DNA from: JBEVMS01 sp040508515
GTDB lineage: Bacteria > Pseudomonadota > Gammaproteobacteria > Xanthomonadales > Rhodanobacteraceae
NCBI GenBank assembly: GCA_040508515.1
Contig: JBEVMS010000309.1
Span: 1-7,838, forward strand
Direction: 5' to 3'
Length of the DNA: 7,838 nt
Below the pieces are notes generated by a model. That model had not been told where the DNA came from and ran no database searches. It saw nothing but the letters and a program-made list of their open reading frames with translations. Made by a program: the position numbers and the translations under genes. This document shows positions 1 through 4,333 of the stretch, piece after piece (positions within the stretch are counted from its first letter, which is position 1; every line of letters starts with the position of its first letter).

Positions 1-161
1 ATCAGGATCAACAGCAGCGACAGTCCGATACGACGGGTCAAGGCCCACACCGTGCGTTTGCCGCTGCCTTTATCTGCCACCATGAAATACAACGCCTGGC
101 CCAGATTGAACAAAACCACCAGCAACAGAATCACCAACGCATACTTGTAAATGGTTTCCAT
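1..161 (-). CDS. Twin transmembrane protein, DUF2909-like (3' end beyond window)
   Basis: The reverse strand reads from an ATG at 159-161 without a stop to the window edge, giving 53 residues that begin METIYKYALVILLL. There is a hydrophobic segment at about residues 7-27, a short polar loop holding a GSGKR stretch, then a second hydrophobic segment from about residue 45 to the edge, preceded by WALTRRIGLS. This two-helix layout, the short loop and the RRIGLS motif are what I recall of the small DUF2909 'twin transmembrane' proteins found next to SURF1 in oxidase clusters of Pseudomonas and xanthomonads. Its biochemical role is unknown; the location suggests a link to cytochrome c oxidase assembly. 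A possible Shine-Dalgarno (AGGAACGG on the reverse strand) lies about 10-13 bases upstream. It is divergent from SURF1. The family call is from memory of sequence style and context. Confidence 0.75.
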   Translation of the reverse strand, partial: METIYKYALVILLLVVLFNLGQALYFMVADKGSGKRTVWALTRRIGLSLLLIL

Positions 162-220
162 GTGAGCGGTCCGTTCCTATTTATCGAAAACAGTATAGCC
201 CTCAGCGGCGGATTCGCCCG
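162..220. promoter_or_regulatory. Divergent intergenic region, possible promoter
   Basis: Only 59 bases separate the divergent DUF2909-like gene and SURF1. On the reverse strand, TATACT (reverse complement of 192-197) matches the -10 consensus at five of six positions and would give a leader of about 25 bases for the leftward gene. I see no convincing -35 at the right distance. On the forward strand TATAGC at 194-199 is a weaker -10 candidate for SURF1. A short divergent region must carry at least some start signals unless the SURF1 operon is read through from further left, but the exact sites are weakly supported. Confidence 0.3.
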
Positions 221-958
221 GTGATCGGGCTGCGCCGGCCAACGTGGTGGGCATGCGTGCTGACCGTGCTGGGCGCCTTGCTGTTCGTGCGCCTGGGTGT
301 TTGGCAGTTGGATCGCGCCAACGAAAAAGAGGCGATCATGCGGCGGTATGCCGCGGCGGATGCCGCGCCGAGGCAAGATTTTGCCGCGGCTGTCGGCCAG
401 CCACCGGCCGATGCGCTGCCCCGGCTTGCGGTCCGCGGTCGTTACCTGGTGGATCGGCTATACCTGTTGGACAATCCCCGGCACGACCAGCGAGGTGGTG
501 TGGAAGTCTATGCGCCTTTACGGCCAAATGGCGACGATCGTCTTCTTTTGGTGGATCTTGGCTTTCTTCCGGGGAATGGCAGTGGCCAGTCCCCTCAGGT
601 GCCACCGTTGAGCGTGGCAGAGGTCAGTCTGGTGGGCCTTTATCAGCCGCCGCCCGGGGTGGGTTTCGAGATGGGGGGCGATGCGTTTGCGCGTCAGAGT
701 GTCTGGCCCAAGACCACGGTGTATCTGGATCTGGCGCAGTTAGCTGCCGATCTGCAAGCACCGCTATATCCTCGCGTGCTGGCGCTGGACCCCGAACAGG
801 GATCGATCTATCTGCGTCGGCACAGCATGGATTTTTCCGCGATGCCGCCTTCGAGGCACCGCGCCTATGCTTTCCAATGGTTCACCTTCGCCCTGGCCGC
901 AGTGGTGATCATGCTGGTCGTGCATCGCAAGCCACCCCTCCGGAGCGACCGTCGATGA
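221..958 (+). CDS. SURF1 family cytochrome c oxidase assembly protein
   Basis: This is a 245-residue inner-membrane protein that in the SURF1/Shy1 family assists heme a insertion into subunit I of aa3-type oxidase. The family layout is visible: an N-terminal membrane helix at about residues 10-27 running into GVWQLDRANEK (26-36, the usual WQ..R..K motif), a periplasmic domain with VRGRYL (71-76), LDNP (83-86), a GGVEVYAPL segment (92-100) and LLLVDLGFLP (108-117), and a second membrane helix after HRAYAFQWF (213-221). The length is normal for bacterial SURF1. The start is a GTG with no strong Shine-Dalgarno. The frame is open further upstream, but no ATG, GTG or TTG occurs there, so 221 is the best choice. 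Its stop overlaps the next start as ATGA. The usual NRGWVP-type motif reads DLGFLP here, a mild divergence. Confidence 0.9.
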   Translation: MIGLRRPTWWACVLTVLGALLFVRLGVWQLDRANEKEAIMRRYAAADAAPRQDFAAAVGQPPADALPRLAVRGRYLVDRLYLLDNPRHDQRGGVEVYAPLRPNGDDRLLLVDLGFLPGNGSGQSPQVPPLSVAEVSLVGLYQPPPGVGFEMGGDAFARQSVWPKTTVYLDLAQLAADLQAPLYPRVLALDPEQGSIYLRRHSMDFSAMPPSRHRAYAFQWFTFALAAVVIMLVVHRKPPLRSDRR

Positions 959-1521
959 CCCCAGCACCTGCCGCTCTGCGCCGCAGCCGCTTGAAGCTGC
1001 TGCTTATCATGTGTGTGTTTCTGGCGCCGATGTTGGCCGCCGGCGTGCTGACCTTCAGCGGCTGGCAGCCCAGCGGCAAGGCGCATGGGCTGCCGATCCT
1101 GCCGCAGCGCAATTTCGCCGAAGAGCCGTTGCCGGTGCGCTTGGAGAACGGCCAATGGTACGCCTGGCGCGACGAACAGCCACGGCTGACCCTGCTGGCC
1201 CTGGCCGGCCCCGATTGCGCCAGTCGCTGTCTGGACACGCTGACCAAGCTGGCGGCGGCGCGGATCACCTTGAATCGCAACGCCTCGCGGCTGCGCCTGC
1301 TGTACCTGGGTCAGCCGCCTGCCGCGGCCAGCGCCGAGGGCCTGCGCAATTACTGGCTGCTCGGGAGCGACGGCGGAGGTAAGCTGGCTGAATTTCGCCC
1401 GACGACGGCCGATAGCGTGAGTGCGCTGTTGGTCGAATCCAATGGCACCGCGCTGTCGTTTTATCCCGCCGGGTTCGACCCCACCGGGCTACGCCAAGAT
1501 CTGCAACGAGTGATTCACTGA
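955..1521 (+). CDS. Membrane-anchored CxxxC protein of the cta operon, possibly a degenerate SCO/thioredoxin-fold protein
   Basis: This 188-residue protein starts inside the SURF1 stop (ATGA, 955-958) and its stop overlaps the ctaA start. It has a basic N-terminus, one membrane helix at about residues 14-34, then a periplasmic domain. In that domain LTLLALAGPDCASRC (78-92) resembles the strand-loop-helix start of a thioredoxin fold, with Cys88 and Cys92 spaced as CxxxC as in SCO-type copper chaperones. A second hydrophobic strand, LRLLYLG (113-119), follows. The only histidines are His44 and the C-terminal His188, so the downstream histidine copper ligand of true SCO proteins is not evident. 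The same slot between SURF1 and ctaA is filled by an uncharacterised protein in other gammaproteobacteria such as Pseudomonas (from memory). An oxidase-assembly role is inferred from coupling and fold resemblance. The coding call is firm; the function is not. Confidence 0.85.
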   Translation: MTPAPAALRRSRLKLLLIMCVFLAPMLAAGVLTFSGWQPSGKAHGLPILPQRNFAEEPLPVRLENGQWYAWRDEQPRLTLLALAGPDCASRCLDTLTKLAAARITLNRNASRLRLLYLGQPPAAASAEGLRNYWLLGSDGGGKLAEFRPTTADSVSALLVESNGTALSFYPAGFDPTGLRQDLQRVIH

Positions 1522-2687
1522 TGTCCAAGCGTAATGTGAGAGTGCTGGGGGGGCTGGCTTTGCTGGCGGCGCTGTTTGCCTTCGGGGTGGTGATGTTCGG
1601 CGCCTTCGTGCGGCTGTCCAACGCTGGGCTGTCCTGTCCGGATTGGCCGACCTGCTATGGCCAGGTGACCTGGCCGGAGCAAGCCCACGAGGTGGCGCAT
1701 GCGGATGCCGCGTTCCCACAGCGTCCCTACGAGTCGCATAAGGCCTGGCGCGAGCAGGTGCATCGTTTCCTGGCCGGCACGCTGGGCGTGCTGGTGCTGC
1801 TGCTGGCGCTGGGCGCGAGCTGGCGCAGTCGCTGGGCGCGGACGGCGGTGCTGCTGGGGGCGCTGTTCGCCGCCGGCGGGGTCGGCCTGTATGTCCGTGG
1901 TGAGCGTGAGCTGTCGTTATGGCTGTCGCTGGTCGCGATCGGTCTGCCGCTGTTGGCGGCCATCGGGCTGCGCCAGCCCGGCGCCTGGCGGATCAGCGTG
2001 CTGGCGCTGGCCGTGATCGTGTTCCAGGCGATGCTCGGCATGTGGACGGTGACCTTGCTGCTCAAGCCGATCGTGGTGATGGGGCACTTGCTGGGCGGGA
2101 TCACCACCTTCGCCTTGCTGGCCTACGCGGCGCTGCGCTATGCCGGCGTTGGCGCCCACGACGATCGCCTGGCCGGTCTGCGCGTGGGTGTGGTGTTCGG
2201 CATCGTGTTGCTGCTGGGGCAGATCGCGCTGGGCGGCTGGACCTCGTCCAACTACGCCGCGCTGGCCTGCGGCACGGATTTCCCCACCTGCCTGGGACAG
2301 TGGACGCCGCCGACCGATTTCCGCGAGGGCTTCGTGCTGTGGCGCGGGATCGGGGTCAACTACGAGGGTGGCGTGCTGGACATGGCGGCACGCAGCGCGA
2401 TCCAGATCGCGCACCGGATTGGCGCGCTGGTGGTGTTCTGCTACTTGGCGTTGCTTGCGCATCGGCTCGCGCGGCGGGGTTTGCGTGGCTACGGCGTGGC
2501 GGTCGGCGTGGTGCTGATCGCGCAGGTGCTGCTGGGCATCAGCAATGTGCATTTCGGGCTGCCGCTGCCGGTGGCGACGGCGCACAACGGCGTTGCCGCG
2601 CTGCTGCTGTTCACCCTGCTGGCCAGCTTGGCGCGCACCCAGCGGCGCGCGCCGACGCCGCGGCTGGGAAGCCTGCGTTATGCGTAA
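1521..2687 (+). CDS. ctaA: Heme A synthase, COX15/CtaA family
   Basis: This 388-residue polytopic membrane protein oxidises the C8 methyl of heme O to a formyl group, making heme A for aa3-type oxidase. Conserved features are visible: RLSNAGLSCPDWPTC (31-45) with Cys39 and Cys45 in the first outer loop; EQVHR with Glu78 and His81; GHLLGG with His189; GGWTSSNYAALAC (238-250) with Cys250, followed by DFPTC ending at Cys257; AHRIGA with His298; and AHNGVAA with His355. The four histidines fit the paired heme ligands of the two four-helix halves. About eight hydrophobic helices are present, as expected for the family. The ATG overlaps the previous stop by one base (TGATG), which indicates translational coupling. 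The C-terminal eight bases overlap ctaB. Confidence 0.95.
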   Translation: MSKRNVRVLGGLALLAALFAFGVVMFGAFVRLSNAGLSCPDWPTCYGQVTWPEQAHEVAHADAAFPQRPYESHKAWREQVHRFLAGTLGVLVLLLALGASWRSRWARTAVLLGALFAAGGVGLYVRGERELSLWLSLVAIGLPLLAAIGLRQPGAWRISVLALAVIVFQAMLGMWTVTLLLKPIVVMGHLLGGITTFALLAYAALRYAGVGAHDDRLAGLRVGVVFGIVLLLGQIALGGWTSSNYAALACGTDFPTCLGQWTPPTDFREGFVLWRGIGVNYEGGVLDMAARSAIQIAHRIGALVVFCYLALLAHRLARRGLRGYGVAVGVVLIAQVLLGISNVHFGLPLPVATAHNGVAALLLFTLLASLARTQRRAPTPRLGSLRYA

Positions 2688-3585
2688 TCGGTTTTACGAA
2701 TACCTGGAGCTGACCAAGCCCAAGGTGGTGGCGCTGCTGGTGTTCTGCGCGGTGATCGGGATGTTTCTGGCGGTGCCGGCGCTACCGCCGTGGCGCGCAC
2801 TGGTGTTCGGCACGCTGGGCATCTGGCTGGCCTCCGGTTCGGCGGCGGCGTTCAATCACCTGATCGACGAGCGCATCGACAAGCTGATGGCGCGCACCGC
2901 GCACCGTCCGCTGGCGACCGGCCAGTTGCGGCCGCGCCAGGTGCTGGTGTTCGCGCTGGTGCTGGGAATCGCTTCGATGCTGATCCTGGCGTTGCTGATC
3001 AATCCGCTGACCGCCTGGCTGACCTTCGGCGGGCTGATCGGGTACGCGGTGGTGTACACCGCCTACCTCAAGCGCGCCACGCCGCAGAACATCGTGATCG
3101 GCGGCCTGGCCGGGGCGATTCCGCCGGTGCTGGGCTGGACCGCGGTGACCGGCGCGCTGCATCCCTACGCGTTGCAGTTGTGCCTGATCATCTTCGTGTG
3201 GACGCCGCCGCATTTCTGGGCGCTGGCGATCTTTCGCCGTGACGATTACGCACGCGCCAAGGTGCCGATGCTGCCGGTCACCCATGGCGTGGCCTACACC
3301 CGCCGACAGGTGCTGTTTTACACGGTAGTTTTGCTGCTGGTCAGTGTGCTGCCGTCGCTGACCGGGCTGTCCGGGGCGGTGTACCTGGGCGGCGCGCTGG
3401 TGCTGGGGCTGGCGTTTCTGTACTACGCGATCCGCTTGATGAATCCGCCGGACGAGTTTTACGCGATGCGCGTGTTCAAGTTTTCGGTGGTCTACCTGAT
3501 GGCCTTGTTCGCGTTTTTGCTGGCCGATCACTGGCTGGTCAGTCCGCTGGTGCAAACCGCCCTGACCTTCGACCGCGCCGTGTGA
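2680..3585 (+). CDS. ctaB: Protoheme IX farnesyltransferase (heme O synthase)
   Basis: This 301-residue UbiA-type prenyltransferase adds a farnesyl group to heme B to give heme O, the substrate of CtaA encoded just upstream. The first Asp-rich motif is NHLIDERID (59-67: Asn59, Asp63, Asp67). The conserved YLKRATPQNIVIGG stretch (129-142), WTPPHFWALA (174-183) and DDYARAKVPMLP (188-199) follow. Seven to nine hydrophobic helices are visible, and the length is typical of CtaB/CyoE. The start chosen is the ATG at 2680, because MRNRFYEYLELTKPKV is the normal family N-terminus; a reading frame extending further upstream there is only the shadow of ctaA. The 8-base overlap with ctaA suggests coupling. 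The synonym cyoE is also used; the ctaA neighbour favours ctaB. No SCO/SenC gene follows, unlike in some relatives. Confidence 0.96.
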   Translation: MRNRFYEYLELTKPKVVALLVFCAVIGMFLAVPALPPWRALVFGTLGIWLASGSAAAFNHLIDERIDKLMARTAHRPLATGQLRPRQVLVFALVLGIASMLILALLINPLTAWLTFGGLIGYAVVYTAYLKRATPQNIVIGGLAGAIPPVLGWTAVTGALHPYALQLCLIIFVWTPPHFWALAIFRRDDYARAKVPMLPVTHGVAYTRRQVLFYTVVLLLVSVLPSLTGLSGAVYLGGALVLGLAFLYYAIRLMNPPDEFYAMRVFKFSVVYLMALFAFLLADHWLVSPLVQTALTFDRAV

Positions 3586-3610
3586 TGTGGGCGCGGTGCG
3601 GCTGGCGCAT

Positions 3611-3641
3611 GCCCTGCAAGAACTTTCGCTTCATGCAAGGC
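3611..3641 (+). repeat. Imperfect hairpin downstream of ctaB
   Basis: GCCCTGCA (3611-3618) pairs with TGCAAGGC (3634-3641), with one C/A mismatch and a loop in which GAA and TTC can extend the stem. It lies 26 bases after the ctaB stop and just before the promoter of the next unit. No T-run follows, so it is not a canonical intrinsic terminator. It could protect a 3' end or be chance. Confidence 0.3.
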
Positions 3642-3651
3642 GCTGCGCGCA

Positions 3652-3680
3652 TTGACACTGCCGCAGTGCCGCACGACAAT
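3652..3680 (+). promoter_or_regulatory. Sigma70-type promoter for the mgtA leader transcript
   Basis: A perfect -35 hexamer TTGACA (3652-3657) is followed by exactly 17 bases and then GACAAT (3675-3680), a four-of-six match to the -10. Transcription would start near 3687, about 65 bases before the 9-bp closing stem of the structured leader and about 230 bases before the small ORF. It sits in the gap after ctaB, so mgtA is probably a separate transcription unit from the cta genes. Hexamers and spacing are read directly; activity is inferred. Confidence 0.6.
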
Positions 3681-3752
3681 GCGCGCGCCCCGCGGCATCT
3701 ATTGCGCCGTTGGGCCCCCCTGTCCGACCAAACCAAGGCATATGGACGTTTA

Positions 3753-3860
3753 CCCTAGTCGCAACGTCGACATCCGCGAGCATCGGGTGCCGGCGACGCA
3801 TAACAAGCTGATTGTCTGCGGCGACCGCCTGCGGTCGGCTGGCGCTTTCCTCGACTAGGG
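3753..3860 (+). promoter_or_regulatory. Candidate structured leader RNA or riboswitch aptamer ahead of mgtA
   Basis: CCCTAGTCG (3753-3761) and CGACTAGGG (3852-3860) are perfect reverse complements 108 bases end to end, so the transcript can close with a 9-bp stem. Inside are further helices. One has two parts: CGTCG (3765-3769) with CGACG (3794-3798), and within it CATCC (3771-3775) with GGGTG (3785-3789). ACAA (3803-3806) can pair with TTGT (3812-3815), and CGACCG (3822-3827) pairs with CGGTCG (3832-3837) across a CCTG loop. This gives a multibranched RNA of riboswitch size. It lies between a strong promoter and the SD-sequestering hairpin of a small ORF upstream of a Mg2+ transporter gene. 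I recognise no conserved core of M-box, yybP-ykoY or NiCo riboswitches. The stems are seen; the ligand-sensing role is inferred. Confidence 0.5.
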
Positions 3861-3872
3861 AAGACCGGCCCA

Positions 3873-3909
3873 TCCTCACGCGGCGCTCCAGGCGCCGTAC
3901 TTTTGAGGA
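3873..3909 (+). promoter_or_regulatory. SD-sequestering or terminator-like hairpin (candidate expression platform)
   Basis: TCCTCA (3873-3878) pairs with TGAGGA (3904-3909), and inside it CGGCGC (3881-3886) pairs with GCGCCG (3892-3897) around TCCAG. The lower stem covers most of the GAGGAG Shine-Dalgarno at 3905-3910 that serves the ATG at 3918. The upper GC stem is followed by TACTTTT, so the same element could act as a weak intrinsic terminator. A second anti-SD segment, TTCCTC, lies at 3847-3852 at the edge of the upstream closing stem and could compete for the SD. Pairing is read directly; switching is inferred. Confidence 0.5.
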
Positions 3910-3917
3910 GAAGGGCC

Positions 3918-4127
3918 ATGAAAATCCTTTCTGATTTCTTCCGTCTGCGTACCGTCGGTGCGCGGGTTTTGCTGGGTGGCCGCAAGCCGGTACGCCGTCC
4001 CATCACGGTCACCGTGCCGCGCCCGTTGGTCGAACCGGCCGTCAGTGCGCATGGCTTGATCGATCAGCCGTGGCAGAGCGATGGCGCCGACAGCCGTGCG
4101 CCTGCGCATTGGCACGCGGCCGCCTGA
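3918..4127 (+). CDS. Small Pro/Arg-rich protein or leader ORF upstream of mgtA
   Basis: This 69-residue ORF has one of the best ribosome binding sites in the window (GAGGAGAAGG, 7 bases and more before the ATG at 3918). It begins MKILSDFFRLRTVGARVLLGG and continues with a basic, proline-containing stretch (RKPVRRP at 22-28; VPRPLVEP at 33-40), then a polar tail ending in HWHAAA. There is no signal peptide, clear membrane helix or known domain. I do not recognise it. It lies 206 bases before mgtA on the same strand and its SD can be hidden in a hairpin. That recalls, without sequence similarity that I can see, the enteric mgtL and mgtP leader ORFs, whose proline codons couple translation to Mg2+-dependent termination. 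It may instead be a small regulatory or structural protein. The SD argues that it is translated. Confidence 0.6.
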   Translation: MKILSDFFRLRTVGARVLLGGRKPVRRPITVTVPRPLVEPAVSAHGLIDQPWQSDGADSRAPAHWHAAA

Positions 4128-4333
4128 AGGCTGCTAGAAACACGCCGCTGGTATGACTGACGCGCATCGACCGCAATGGCCGGCGCGACGTTGACCTCGT
4201 AACGCACCGGACCTTGGCGGCCCGGCGCGTAAAGAACTGTGTTTTGGACGTCTGAACGGCTATATGTCGTAGCTCTGGCGAGCATTCGCGTGCGGCCGGG
4301 CGCCAGGTTTCACCGCATCGACGGAAGCGAATC
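4128..4333 (+). other. 206-base leader between the small ORF and mgtA
   Basis: No convincing gene is visible here. CTGGCG (4275-4280) can pair with CGCCAG (4301-4306), with GCA/TGC (4282-4284 and 4291-4293) inside, giving a hairpin about 28 bases before the mgtA start. A 13-codon reading frame (4153-4194, MTDAHRPQWPARR) has two proline codons but no Shine-Dalgarno. GGAAG at 4323-4327 is the likely ribosome binding site for mgtA. TTGACC at 4191-4196 looks like a -35 but has no -10 at proper spacing. Confidence 0.4.

Noticed and set aside
244..954. Upstream extension of the CxxxC protein frame across SURF1 (425 codons in total)
   Set aside because: The part before 955 is a shadow of SURF1 with a Gly/Arg/Cys-rich product. 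The ATG at 955 starts a normal membrane-anchor N-terminus and overlaps the SURF1 stop.
1917..2585. A 222-codon reverse frame opposite ctaA, and a similar 257-codon frame opposite ctaB (2782-3555)
   Set aside because: His/Arg/Gln-rich antisense shadows of well-conserved membrane protein genes.
3652..3858. A 68-codon forward frame starting with TTG
   Set aside because: It starts on the -35 hexamer, has no ribosome binding site and coincides with the paired structure of the leader RNA. The product has no recognisable features.
3741..3910. Assignment of the leader to the M-box or yybP-ykoY riboswitch
   Set aside because: I could not find the conserved core sequences of either class (for example GGGGAGUA for yybP-ykoY), so no known family name is given.
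4191..4235. A second promoter for mgtA using TTGACC at 4191
   Set aside because: There is no acceptable -10 at 16-18 bases; the nearest A/T-rich hexamer is much too far.
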